A stretch of 64,000 nucleotides of DNA from a bacterium (GTDB taxonomy: Bacteria; Bacillota; Clostridia; Lachnospirales; Lachnospiraceae): NCBI GenBank assembly GCA_023664305.1, contig JAMPFT010000010.1:1-64000 (forward strand), read 5' to 3'. Below the pieces are notes generated by a model. It worked only from the letters and a program-made list of their open reading frames with translations, did not search any database and was not told the DNA's origin. Position 1 is the first letter of the stretch. Each line of letters opens with the position of its first letter. The translations under genes and the position numbers were made by a program. Shown piece by piece: positions 1 through 7,832 of this stretch.

Positions 1-594
1 AGGTATTGAATTTTCAAGGTGCATAGCTAAAATTTATGTGCGAAGTTTGAGTAATCATACTAATGTACCTCCGTATATTGTTATTTGATTAGCGCTTTTC
101 AGTTCTTCGATGGTAGCTGATTTTCCTCCTTTCCCTTAGTTTACGTCCCCCCGTTTTTGTGTCAACGAAAAAATGTCTATTTATTCCGTTTTTCTGAAAA
201 CAGATCCCAAAAAGACAATCGGCCGAGGCTAAGCGTGAATGCCAAATTGCCGAAGAAATAAGTGCCAAACAGCCGAAAAATAATTAGCCGAATTGCCGAA
301 AAAATGAAAAAAGAAAAGGCTGAAAAAGAAAAGTGATAACTTGCTGAGGTAGCAGATTGTAGTAACTCTTGCGTAACTCGAATTTATATGATACAATTTT
401 CTTGTAGAAGAGAACACATCGCGCTCCGCAGAAATCTGCATCTTTGGGCAACTTTCTAAGGCTACTCGCCGCTGATTCAACTTTTACAAACAATAGGGCG
501 AGAGGTTTGGAAGCGCTGTGAGCTGCAGACATTCCATTTCCTCTCCCTGTATCGACAACAAAAATGAATTGAGTTTTTATCACAGAGGAGAAAA
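1..594. other. gene-poor left edge
   Basis: I see no convincing gene here. The open frames on either strand are AT-rich, lack ribosome sites and resemble nothing I recognise. On the minus strand the first 130 bases hold two Shine-Dalgarno-like sites (near 125 and 77) and a 14-codon frame starting near 71, so the end or leader of something lying to the left of the window is possible. Around 220-340 the plus strand has short repeats of the pattern GCCGAA-N-TTGCCGAA, possibly the decayed tail of a lysine/glutamate-rich protein. Confidence 0.4.
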
Positions 595-945
595 ATGGAA
601 CGAAAAGAATCAAAAGATGTGACCCAAAAGAATCTGGAAAGCTATCCTGACGTGGCGGCGGACATACTGAATGTCTTTATCCATAAGGGAGAACAAAGGA
701 TACGGCCATCCGCCTTGTATCCCGCTCCTACGGAGACGGAATAGAACGTGAAAGAGGAGGAAGATATAACCATGTGTGAATTATTTGACCAATATGAAAA
801 ACGCGGTTTGCAGAAGGGGATGCAGGCCCTAATCTCCACCTGTCACGAGCTTGGAGTTTCTTTTGATGAGACTGCCGCTAAAGTAAAGGAGAAATTTTCT
901 CTGGCAGAGGAAGATGCTTTGAAGAATATGCTGCTTTACTGGTGA
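595..945 (+). pseudogene. Rpn-family nuclease/transposase, internally deleted
   Basis: This is the remnant of a PD-(D/E)XK nuclease-family transposase (Rpn, recombination-promoting nuclease). A good GAGGAG site precedes ATG 595. The first 49 codons (starting MERKESKDVTQKNLESYPDV, with a LYPAPTETE stretch) look like the family N-terminus. They end at an in-frame TAG (742-744). The same frame continues from GTG 748 with the typical C-terminal helical part (ELFDQYEKRGLQKGMQ). The catalytic nuclease core expected between them is missing, so a large internal deletion is the simplest reading. An intact relative lies at 33916-34716. Family assignment is by recognition only. Confidence 0.6.
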
Positions 946-1040
946 GAGATCAGTCCTTTTATTTCCAAAATGGCGGCAAACGGGGATTTCGTATTCCGAC
1001 AAGACATCAATTATGTACTTCCTTTTTGAGAAGTCCAGGC

Positions 1041-1460
1041 TTACTTTCTGGGAGATAAATTTGGCAGAATGCCATAGTTGCTCTTGCCCTCTGCAATCAT
1101 CTCATAGAGCGCCGTCAGATCGTTCCGCTCCCCCTGCCGTTCTTCCGGCAGTTCTCCCCATTCTTCGTGAGTGTCCGGGAGGTCTGTTTCCCTCTTTTTA
1201 TCCATAGACCACTTTTCCCCTCTTTGAACACATAATCCCTGTTTTGCACAGAGGAACCATAGGATTTTTCTATGTGCGCCTCCGGGAACAGCCTTTTATG
1301 GTGCCAAACCGCACCGGGGAACGAAAGAGCAGGAATACATGAATGTGGTGTGTCTTTGCCACCTCATCACTCAAACAATAATATCGGAGTGACTTCAGGG
1401 TGTAGAGATTCCTCTTAATGGCATCATGGGTATATGCCTTTTCCAGTCCACTGTGGGCAG
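1041..1460 (-). pseudogene. HUH/CRESS-type replication initiator (Rep), frameshifted
   Basis: Reading the minus strand, three frames together spell a rolling-circle Rep resembling the geminivirus-like Reps of Firmicutes mobile elements. The order is YTHDAIKRNLYTLKSLRYYC, then a metal-binding HUH-like HHIHVF followed by RSPVRFGTIK. After a frameshift comes LFPEAHIEKSYGSSVQNRDY (the catalytic tyrosine region), and after a second frameshift DLPDTHEEWGELPEER and ALYEMIAEGKSNYGIL. The stop is at 1041-1043. The P-loop helicase half expected downstream is absent. Two frameshifts plus truncation make it inactive. The frame joins are my reconstruction; a protein search would settle the family. Confidence 0.6.
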
Positions 1461-1510
1461 GGAGAGGGGAACCGGTGGCCTGCTGCCAGCCCCCATGATA
1501 TAGCCCCACC

Positions 1511-1711
1511 TCATTGGCTCCAGGTGGCATCCGGCACAGAGCCACCTGTACCGGAATGCTGCTCCTGTGCCAACAATGGCTTTGTGCCGGGAACCTTTAC
1601 AAGGATTTTCTCAAAGGCATTCTCCGGGGACACAGCCTCATACATTATGTGCGATTGCGTATCCGTCCGCCTGCCGTCCACATAATCATAGCCGGGAGCC
1701 ATGCTCAACAA
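1511..1711 (-). pseudogene. small element-encoded protein, probably truncated
   Basis: A 66-codon minus-strand frame lies directly upstream of the Rep remnant in the same orientation. It contains APGYDYVDGRRTDTQS and AFEKILVKVPGTKPLL. I associate this pattern with a small protein often encoded just before Rep in Firmicutes rolling-circle elements, but I cannot name a function. It runs into unrelated sequence near its end (1511), and no strong ribosome site precedes its first ATG. It is best read as part of the same decayed element. Confidence 0.35.
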
Positions 1712-2022
1712 AATCCCGGAACCCTCTGTGTTACCTGCAATCTGTAAAACTGTTCAAGTGAATAATTTAGATAATAAAAATATTCCGCAAAAGATATAGA
1801 TTATCCGAAAAAGCGCGTAAAGATGCGGATAAAGGGGTGTCGGGCGATTATCTAAACAACTAAAATTTTTTTCTAAGATAATTGTTTAGATGATGGAGAT
1901 ATGTTTAAAAGCTATTGCTGTGAATAAGGAATTGAAGAAAGACCATATCCCATCAGACTGCTTGCGGTTCGGCAATACGCTAAAATATTGCCGAACCGCA
2001 AAGTGTAAAATGTCTTGTAAAT
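1712..2022. repeat. AT-rich intergenic inverted repeats
   Basis: No gene is visible. Two inverted repeats stand out. ATCTAAACAA at 1850-1859 faces TTGTTTAGAT at 1882-1891, and a related TTTAGATAAT lies near 1768. A long near-palindrome (1962-1977 against 1986-2001) abuts the end of the MFS gene. The first could be a leftover replication or attachment site of the Rep element; nothing proves this. Confidence 0.35.
1962..2001. terminator. 16-bp stem-loop downstream of the MFS gene
   Basis: Positions 1962-1977 (TTGCGGTTCGGCAATA) are perfectly complementary to 1986-2001, with an 8-base loop. The hairpin sits 21 bases past the stop of the minus-strand MFS gene, where a transcription terminator would be expected. 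No clear U-run follows on the minus strand, so it may end transcription inefficiently or simply protect the 3' end of the mRNA. Confidence 0.45.
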
Positions 2023-3297
2023 TTATTCATTCAGCTCCCGAAGCTTACGGTTAAAGCACGAGGCGGCGCTGACGGTAAAGCCGCAGACGCCGGTACACAG
2101 AAACATGACTGCCATACCGCTGCCGGCGCCGCTTCCCACGATTTTCGCGAGCAGTGCGGCAAAGCCTGTCTCAGAGCGCATGAACGGTTCGAAGACATAG
2201 TCCGCAAGGTATCCGCCCGCGATGATTCCGACAGGGATCGTGCTGAACTGGACGGCATTTCGCACCGCGAATACCCGTCCCTGCATGGCCTCCGGGATCC
2301 GTTTGTAAAGAATCGTGTTTTGCCCCGCCATGATAAAGGGGATGGGAAAGCTTGCGGCCATCGCGGCCAAGGCCCACCAGAAGGAATTTCTTCCCGCCGC
2401 CATCATCAGATCTCCGAACAGGAAAGAAAGGGCGGCGGAGAGATAGATCCTGTTTATGCTGTTTCCCGTTTTCTTTTGCAGGGAAACGATAATTCCGCCG
2501 AGTATTCCTCCCGCGCCCATGCAGGCGTTTACGATGCCGAGGGAAATATTGTTGTCGCCGCTTCTCGCAAGGATCATCGGGGACAGGATATTCTCGTAGG
2601 TCAGTCTTGAGAAAAAGTTGATCATGGCCATGGTGAGCATGATATATAAAATACCTTTTTCCTTTTTTACAAACTGAAACCCTTCCTTTGTGTGGGCAAA
2701 GGGCGCGTCGTGCTCCTGCTTTTCGAACTGCTCCGGTATCGGGATGGCAAAGAGCAGTACACAGAAAGCGACCGCAAAGCTCGTCAGGTCCACGAGCAGA
2801 ATGAGCGGCAGACCGCCCAGCGTAAACAGCGTTGCGGCGAGCATGGGGCTGAACACAACGATCAGGTTCTGGGAAAAAGAGTTCATGCCGCTTATATTGG
2901 CAATCTTGTCCTTTGGCACAAGCTTTCCTGTGGCAACCGCCGCCGCAGGCTGCTGAAAGGCGTTTGTGACGCCGATCACTATATTGATGACGTAAATGTT
3001 CCAGACGGCAAGCCGTCCTGCCGCCAGAAGGAGCAGCACCGCCAGAGATCCTGCGGCGGCCGCGCTGTCCGCGACAAGCATAATCGTTTTTTTCCTGTGG
3101 CTGTCTATAAACGCGCCCACAAACATGCTTACGAGAATATAGGGCACATAGTTACAAAAGGACATCAAAGAGACGGACAGCGCGGAATGATTCTGGCTGT
3201 AAGTCCACAGCACCAGCGCAAAGCCGGTCATGGAGCTCCCCAAACCGGATACGCTCTGGCTCAACCATAAGATAATATATCGTTTGAAATTTTCCAT
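2023..3297 (-). CDS. MFS drug exporter, Mef/DHA3-like
   Basis: Predicted 424-residue inner-membrane antiporter of the major facilitator superfamily, closest in style to the MFS_3/DHA3 macrolide exporters (Mef, YfiS-like). The N-terminus (FKRYIILWLSQSVSGLGSSM) and the GAFIDSHRKKTIM loop between TM2 and TM3 match that family. About twelve hydrophobic segments are visible and the length is normal. An ACGGAG site precedes ATG 3297. A 25-codon leader frame with mutually exclusive hairpins lies upstream (3383-3486), suggesting antibiotic-inducible expression as known for mef/mel. The substrate is not shown by the sequence; a macrolide or other ribosome drug is inferred. Confidence 0.8.
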   Translation of the reverse strand: MENFKRYIILWLSQSVSGLGSSMTGFALVLWTYSQNHSALSVSLMSFCNYVPYILVSMFVGAFIDSHRKKTIMLVADSAAAAGSLAVLLLLAAGRLAVWNIYVINIVIGVTNAFQQPAAAVATGKLVPKDKIANISGMNSFSQNLIVVFSPMLAATLFTLGGLPLILLVDLTSFAVAFCVLLFAIPIPEQFEKQEHDAPFAHTKEGFQFVKKEKGILYIMLTMAMINFFSRLTYENILSPMILARSGDNNISLGIVNACMGAGGILGGIIVSLQKKTGNSINRIYLSAALSFLFGDLMMAAGRNSFWWALAAMAASFPIPFIMAGQNTILYKRIPEAMQGRVFAVRNAVQFSTIPVGIIAGGYLADYVFEPFMRSETGFAALLAKIVGSGAGSGMAVMFLCTGVCGFTVSAASCFNRKLRELNE

Positions 3298-3382
3298 TGA
3301 ATTTTCTCCGTTCCATTCTATTATTTGCTTTTCCCGGCAGACGATGTCATCCGGAAGAACAGGTATTTTTACAGAATAAAAG

Positions 3383-3453
3383 GTACAAAATCCAATGTGG
3401 GACGAAGCTTACCTCTGTACAAATGTCGCCCCGGCATCGGATTTTGTACAGAG
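3383..3453 (-). promoter_or_regulatory. attenuator with two mutually exclusive hairpins
   Basis: In the minus-strand transcript, arm C (3453-3435, CTCTGTACAAAATCCGATG) can pair with arm B (3423-3413, TTTGTACAGAG, 11 bp perfect). Alternatively it pairs with arm A (3397-3383, CATTGGATTTTGTAC, 15 bp with one G-U). Both cannot form together. The C:A stem is followed by CTTTTATT and resembles a weak intrinsic terminator; C:B would then be the antiterminator. Arms C and B lie inside the leader reading frame, so ribosome position could choose between them. The pairing is seen directly; the mechanism is inferred from the mef and erm precedents. Confidence 0.55.
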
Positions 3454-3486
3454 TCTCAGGCTCGTGTTGATGATACGGCTGAGCAT
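3409..3486 (-). CDS. 25-residue leader peptide of the MFS gene
   Basis: A short frame starts at ATG 3486 behind a strong GGGAGGTG site seven bases away and ends at TAA 3409. It begins MLSRIINTSLRLCTKSD and ends ATFVQR. It lies 111 bases upstream of the exporter start, and its codons overlap both arms of the C:B hairpin. This arrangement is typical of regulatory leader peptides controlling resistance genes by drug-dependent ribosome stalling. It is probably not a functional protein in its own right. No known stalling motif is recognised. Confidence 0.5.
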   Translation of the reverse strand: MLSRIINTSLRLCTKSDAGATFVQR

Positions 3487-3503
3487 ATTCCTCACCTCCC
3501 GCC

Positions 3504-3521
3504 GCAGACCGTTCGGTCTGC
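3504..3521. promoter_or_regulatory. 18-bp perfect palindrome, possible operator
   Basis: GCAGACCGTTCGGTCTGC is a perfect palindrome just upstream of the leader ribosome site and about 50 bases downstream of the putative promoter. It could be a repressor operator or the first hairpin of the attenuator leader. Confidence 0.35.
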
Positions 3522-3567
3522 TCTGTTTTAAGCAATACGGTTCAAAATGTCTGCTTTGCTTAAGAAT

Positions 3568-3597
3568 AACATACTCCGGATTTCCCCGTCTATACAA
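3568..3597 (-). promoter_or_regulatory. candidate promoter of the leader-MFS unit
   Basis: On the minus strand, TTGTAT (3597-3592) and TATGTT (3573-3568) are separated by 18 bases, about 80 bases before the leader start. The match to the sigma-A consensus is moderate. Confidence 0.3.
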
Positions 3598-3654
3598 AAT
3601 CCGATTTTTGTGCTAAACTGTTAAAAACATTAATGATTGCAAAGGATGACGGAG

Positions 3655-4653
3655 ATGGAAGAACTGATTACTGCAAAAAAACATTTTTCAAAAATCGGCT
3701 GGCTTTATCTGCTTGCGGTAGCTATGATTTATGTGGTGGAAATACCGGTAGTACTTATCATAAGTCTGTTTTGGCCCTGGATTTTGGATAACGGCAATAT
3801 AAGCGTGCTTTTGTCGATGATTCCCATGTACCTTATCGCTTTTCCGCTGCTGGCGTTTCTGCTGAAAATGCTGGTGCCTGCGGTAAAAATCGAAAAACGC
3901 AGGATGACCGCGGGACAGTATGTGCTGGCGGCCATCATGTGCGTAGGGTTGGCGTATGCCGCCAATTTTTTCGGCGTGTTTTTGACCACTGTTATCGGAC
4001 TGCTGAAGGGCGGAGCGGTGGAGAATGAAATTGCCTCCGTGGTAGAGTCGCTCAGTCCGGGGATGGTGTTCCTGTATACGGTGCTTTGCGCGCCGATTAT
4101 GGAAGAGCTGGTTTTCAGAAAGCTGATCGTAGACAGGACGGTGCGCTACGGGCAGAGCGTCGCGGTGGTGGTTTCCGGCGTCATGTTCGGCCTGTTCCAC
4201 GGGAATCTGAACCAGTTTATTTACGCCGCGGTGATAGGCATGTTTCTGGCGTATCTCTATGTGAAGACAGGGAATCTGAAAATTACGATTTCCCTGCACA
4301 TGCTGTTTAATTTCGTCGGCGGATTCTTAAGCAGTCTGCTGCTGCGTGCGATCGACCTAAACGGGTATGCGGAAGCTGCCGAGAGTGGAGATATGCAGGA
4401 ACTGATGAGTTATTTTATGAGTAACCTGCCGGGATGGATCTGCTACGCTTTATTTGCCCTGTATGTTTTCGGTATGTTGATCGCGGGGCTTGTGCTCTTT
4501 ATTGTGTTTGCGGCAAAACGGAGGTTTACTTTCGAGAAGGGCGAAATATTTATCCCGAGGCAGTTGAGGTTCAATATTGCTTTTGCCAATCTGGGAATGA
4601 TGGCGTTCGGCCTTTTCTGGATCGTACAGATCGTCGTGCAGCTTCTGGAGTAG
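3655..4653 (+). CDS. CPBP-family intramembrane metalloprotease
   Basis: A 332-residue polytopic membrane protein of the CPBP (Abi/CaaX protease and bacteriocin-processing) family. All three signature motifs are present: EELVFR with E150, E151 and R155; FGLFH ending at H182; and HMLFN with H215 and N219. These residues are the presumed metal/catalytic site inside the membrane. ATG 3655 is chosen because AAAGG lies nine bases upstream; in-frame ATG 3646 and TTG 3637 have no proper site. About eight membrane segments are visible. Members act in protein processing or bacteriocin self-immunity; the substrate here is unknown. It may be cotranscribed with the thioesterase that follows. Confidence 0.8.
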   Translation: MEELITAKKHFSKIGWLYLLAVAMIYVVEIPVVLIISLFWPWILDNGNISVLLSMIPMYLIAFPLLAFLLKMLVPAVKIEKRRMTAGQYVLAAIMCVGLAYAANFFGVFLTTVIGLLKGGAVENEIASVVESLSPGMVFLYTVLCAPIMEELVFRKLIVDRTVRYGQSVAVVVSGVMFGLFHGNLNQFIYAAVIGMFLAYLYVKTGNLKITISLHMLFNFVGGFLSSLLLRAIDLNGYAEAAESGDMQELMSYFMSNLPGWICYALFALYVFGMLIAGLVLFIVFAAKRRFTFEKGEIFIPRQLRFNIAFANLGMMAFGLFWIVQIVVQLLE

Positions 4654-4736
4654 TAGCTTTTTGCATGGCATGGAGACAGGGCTGCATCGGCGGGTGTGAT
4701 AATTGTTTTGGAAAGCTTTTGAAGACGGAGGCAGAA

Positions 4737-5453
4737 ATGTATACTTTTGACAGCAGAATCAGATACAGCGAGGTTGACAGCGAAGGGCAGCTTACCATGG
4801 CGTCGCTCATCAATTATTTTCAGGATTGCTCTACTTTTCAGTCGGAGGATCTGGGGCTGGGGATAAAGCCGCTGCAGGAACAGCATCTGGCCTGGGTGCT
4901 TTGCTTCTGGCAGATCGAGGTGGAGCGGTATCCGGAGCTGGGCGAGAGGGTTCGGATCGGAACCCAGCCCTATGAATTGAAGGGCTTTCTGGGACACCGC
5001 AATTTTATGATGATGGACGAGAAGGGAGAATATCTCGCCAAAGCCAATTCCCTCTGGAGTCTGTTAAACACGGAAACGGGGAAGCCCTCGCCCGTGACGG
5101 GGGAAATGCGGGAAAGGTATGTGCTCGCGCCAAAGCTGGATATGGAATACGCCTCCAGGAAGATTGCGGTTCCGGAAGGCGGAAGGGTTGAGGATCCGAT
5201 TGTAGTCAGGAAACACCATCTGGATACCAATCATCATGTAAATAATCAGCAGTTTATCGATATTGCGATGGGTTATCTGCCGGAGGAGTTTGCGGTTTGG
5301 CAGGTGCGCGCGGAATACAGAAAGCAGGCGTTTCTCGACGATGTGTTTGTGCCCAGAGTGATCTCGGACGAAAAGAAAATGATTGTAACCCTGACCGATG
5401 AGGCCGGCGGGACATATATGACCGCAGAGTTTGCGGGAAAGGAGCAGTCATGA
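4737..5453 (+). CDS. acyl-ACP thioesterase
   Basis: A 238-residue cytosolic thioesterase of the bacterial FatA/FatB-like acyl-ACP family, which releases free fatty acids from acyl carrier protein. Two hotdog domains are visible: the first starts near RIRYSEVDSEG, and the second begins around residue 155 and carries the catalytic signature LDTNHHVNNQQF (D163, N165, H167). The W-rich LAWVLCFWQIEVERYP also fits the family. A GACGGAG site precedes ATG 4737. The stop overlaps the next start by four bases (ATGA), so translation is probably coupled to the CvfB-like gene. Chain-length preference cannot be read from sequence. Confidence 0.85.
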   Translation: MYTFDSRIRYSEVDSEGQLTMASLINYFQDCSTFQSEDLGLGIKPLQEQHLAWVLCFWQIEVERYPELGERVRIGTQPYELKGFLGHRNFMMMDEKGEYLAKANSLWSLLNTETGKPSPVTGEMRERYVLAPKLDMEYASRKIAVPEGGRVEDPIVVRKHHLDTNHHVNNQQFIDIAMGYLPEEFAVWQVRAEYRKQAFLDDVFVPRVISDEKKMIVTLTDEAGGTYMTAEFAGKEQS

Positions 5454-6301
5454 TTCGCCTGGGTGAAAAGCAGGAGCTGGTCATTGTAAAGAAAGTGGAG
5501 TTCGGCGTTTATCTTGCCGTGAGCTTTGAAGACGCTGCGGAGCATGTGCTTCTGCCGGCCAGGCAGGTGCCTGAGGGAAGCGGCGTCGGAGACCGACTGG
5601 AGGTGTTCGTCTATCGGGATTCAAAAGACCGGCTGATCTCTACCGTTCGGGAGCCGCTGCTTTCCATGGGGCGTGTGGCGGAGCTGACGGTGGCCCAGGT
5701 GGGAAAGTACGGAGCGTTTCTTGACTGGGGGCTGGAGAAGGAGCTGCTTCTCCCTTTCCGGGAACAGCGGGGAAGGGTGGCGCAGGGAGGCAGGGTTCTG
5801 GTTTCCCTGTATATTGACAAGAGCGGCAGGCTGTGCGCGACGATGAACGTATACGCGGCTTTGCGCACGGACAGCCCTTACCGGGCGCAGGACCGGGTAA
5901 AGGGCCGGGTGTATGAAATCAGCGATAATTTTGGCGCCTTTGTGGCGGTGGATAATCTGTATTCCGGTCTGATCGCGAAGAAAGAGCTCTACGGGGACGT
6001 AGAGCTGGGGAAAGACGTCGAGGCGCGGGTAGTGCGGGTCAGGGAGGACGGCAGGCTGGATTTAAGCATCCGGGAGAAGGCATATCTGCAGATAGATCGG
6101 GACGTGGAGAAGGTGCTTGCGCTTCTTGACAGCTATGAGGGGGCGCTGCCGTTTAACGATAAGGCGTCGCCCGAGGTGATCGCCCATGAGACGGGGATGA
6201 GCAAAAATGAATTTAAGCGGGCGGTCGGAAGACTGCTGAAGCAGGGCAGGATTCAGATCGGGGAAAAGACGATTCGGCGCGCAGATGTCCGTAATTCTTA
6301 A
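5450..6301 (+). CDS. cvfB: S1 RNA-binding protein, CvfB/YitL family
   Basis: A 283-residue cytosolic protein with the CvfB layout: three S1-type OB folds followed by a winged helix (about 220-283, PEVIAHETGMSKNEFKRAVG). The third S1 domain is clearest (VKGRVYEISDNFGAFVAVD to RLDLSIRE). CvfB proteins bind RNA and influence expression of virulence or stress genes in Firmicutes; the target here is unknown. It overlaps the thioesterase stop by four bases. The length is normal for the family (about 280-300 residues). Confidence 0.85.
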   Translation: MIRLGEKQELVIVKKVEFGVYLAVSFEDAAEHVLLPARQVPEGSGVGDRLEVFVYRDSKDRLISTVREPLLSMGRVAELTVAQVGKYGAFLDWGLEKELLLPFREQRGRVAQGGRVLVSLYIDKSGRLCATMNVYAALRTDSPYRAQDRVKGRVYEISDNFGAFVAVDNLYSGLIAKKELYGDVELGKDVEARVVRVREDGRLDLSIREKAYLQIDRDVEKVLALLDSYEGALPFNDKASPEVIAHETGMSKNEFKRAVGRLLKQGRIQIGEKTIRRADVRNS

Positions 6302-6387
6302 GAATTTAAGAAAAATCAGTTTGTGATGGCATTATGCAGAGAAATGTGCTAAGATAATAGACAGAAAAAGAGGAAGGGGGCACAGCC

Positions 6388-6579
6388 ATGGATATAGCAG
6401 GTATTTCTACAGCACTTTCCAATATTTCCACGCAGTCTCAGATCGGAACTGCGGTGCTTGACAAGGCGATGGATACGAACAGGGAGCTGGGAGAAGGACT
6501 TGTCCGGATGATAGACGCGGCGCAGATGGAGCGGAGCGTAAATCCCGCTGTCGGCGGAAACTTTGATATGCGAATATGA
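6388..6579 (+). CDS. yjfB: YjfB-family putative motility protein
   Basis: A 63-residue protein matching the small YjfB family, annotated in Firmicutes as a putative motility protein. It starts MDIAGISTALSN, has the conserved QIGTAVLDKAMD segment, and ends with the hydrophilic NPAVGG region. A GGAAGGGGG site precedes the start. It is monocistronic: a strong terminator follows at 6597. The molecular role is not established. Its presence agrees with the flagellar rod genes at 45-47 kb. Confidence 0.75.
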   Translation: MDIAGISTALSNISTQSQIGTAVLDKAMDTNRELGEGLVRMIDAAQMERSVNPAVGGNFDMRI

Positions 6580-6596
6580 TCCCAAGGGAGTGCGCA

Positions 6597-6631
6597 AACT
6601 GTCTGACCGTCTATTGTCAGACAGTTTTTTT
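6597..6631 (+). terminator. intrinsic terminator after yjfB
   Basis: AACTGTCTGAC (6597-6607) pairs with GTCAGACAGTT (6616-6626) over an eight-base loop and is followed by a T-run. Confidence 0.9.
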
Positions 6632-6735
6632 GTGAATTTTGATAAAAGCTATTGCTTTTTCTTCGGTATTTTTGTAAAATTTTTGGTATAGCGATTCGAA
6701 GGCGAAGCTGCATCAGAAAAGGAAGCGGGGGGCAT

Positions 6736-7821
6736 ATGATATCAAATCAAATTTTACAGAATACCATTGACGGTTTAAAGAGCATTGCCAGGGTAGAGTT
6801 GTGCGTTATGGATACGGACGGCAAGGAGGTTGCCGCCACCAGGGACATGGGAAGCAGCTCGCGGGCGGCGGTGGAGTTTGCGGCTTCCCCGGCGGATTCG
6901 CAGGAGATACAGGGTCATCAGTATTTCAAGGTGTTTGACGAACAGCAGCTGGAATATGTGCTGGTAGTGGGCGGCGCGGGCGAGGATGTATACATGATCG
7001 GCAAGATGGCCGCCTTTCAGATACAAAATCTTCTTGTGGCGTACAAGGAACGTTTTGACAAGGATAATTTTATTAAAAATCTTTTGCTGGATAATCTGCT
7101 GCTGGTGGATATCTACAGCCGCTCCAAGAAGCTTCATATCCAGACGGATGCGCCCCGGGTAGTCATGATCGTGGAATCGGCCAACGGACGGGACAATAAT
7201 GCGCTGGAGCTTTCGAGAGCGTATCTGGGCGGCAGCAGCGCGGATTTTGTCACGGCGGTAGACGAGAACAACGTGATTGTGATCAGGGAGCTGTCGGACA
7301 CGGACGCGGTCAAGGAGATCGAGAAAACGGCGTGGTCGTTGGAGCATTATCTTCAAAAGGAGGGCATCAAGGATATCCGCATCGCGTATGGGACGGTGGT
7401 TCAGGAGATCAAGGAGGTCAGCCGATCCTATAAAGAGGCTAAGATGGCTTTGGACGTGGGAAAGATTTTCTTTGACGAAAGGGATATTGTCGCGTACAGC
7501 GAGCTGGGCATCGGGCGTCTGATTTATCAGCTGCCGATTCCTCTCTGTAAAATGTTTATCAGGGAGATTTTTGACGGCAAAAGTCCGGATGAATTTGACG
7601 AGGAGACCCTTGCCACGATTTATAAATTTTTTGAAAACAGCCTGAATGTATCGGAAACGTCCAGACAGCTGTTCATACACAGAAATACGCTGGTCTATCG
7701 GCTGGATAAGCTTCAGAAGAGCACAGGGCTGGATCTGCGCGTGTTTGAGGATGCGATTACCTTCAAGATCGCGCTGATGGTAGTAAAATACATGAAGTAT
7801 ATGGAGAATGCGGACTTTTAG
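6736..7821 (+). CDS. PucR/CdaR-type transcriptional regulator
   Basis: A 361-residue regulator. Its C-terminus carries the PucR helix-turn-helix (about 300-350), including NVSETSRQLFIHRNTLVYRL. The middle has a GGDEF-like/CdaR fold (IRIAYGTVVQEIKEVSRSYKEA). The N-terminal 130 residues are probably a sensory domain like that of sugar-diacid regulators. ATG 6736 is selected: a GGGGGG-containing site lies a few bases upstream. It ends five bases before the ftsE ribosome site, so it may be the first gene of the ftsEX operon, which is an unusual neighbour. The ligand is unknown. Confidence 0.75.
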   Translation: MISNQILQNTIDGLKSIARVELCVMDTDGKEVAATRDMGSSSRAAVEFAASPADSQEIQGHQYFKVFDEQQLEYVLVVGGAGEDVYMIGKMAAFQIQNLLVAYKERFDKDNFIKNLLLDNLLLVDIYSRSKKLHIQTDAPRVVMIVESANGRDNNALELSRAYLGGSSADFVTAVDENNVIVIRELSDTDAVKEIEKTAWSLEHYLQKEGIKDIRIAYGTVVQEIKEVSRSYKEAKMALDVGKIFFDERDIVAYSELGIGRLIYQLPIPLCKMFIREIFDGKSPDEFDEETLATIYKFFENSLNVSETSRQLFIHRNTLVYRLDKLQKSTGLDLRVFEDAITFKIALMVVKYMKYMENADF

Positions 7822-7832
7822 AGGAGATGTTT

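Noticed and set aside
1-30. Possible rRNA operon spacer at the left edge (minus strand reads GCACCTTGAAAATTCAATAC)
   Set aside because: It resembles the ITS/boxA-type leader of Clostridia, but no 16S, 23S or tRNA sequence is inside the window to support it.
229-613. Minus-strand frames of 83 and 109 codons near the left edge
   Set aside because: Phe/Leu-rich, AT-driven composition and no ribosome site or family resemblance.
3637-3654. TTG 3637 or ATG 3646 as start of the CPBP protease
   Set aside because: Only ATG 3655 has a ribosome site at normal distance.
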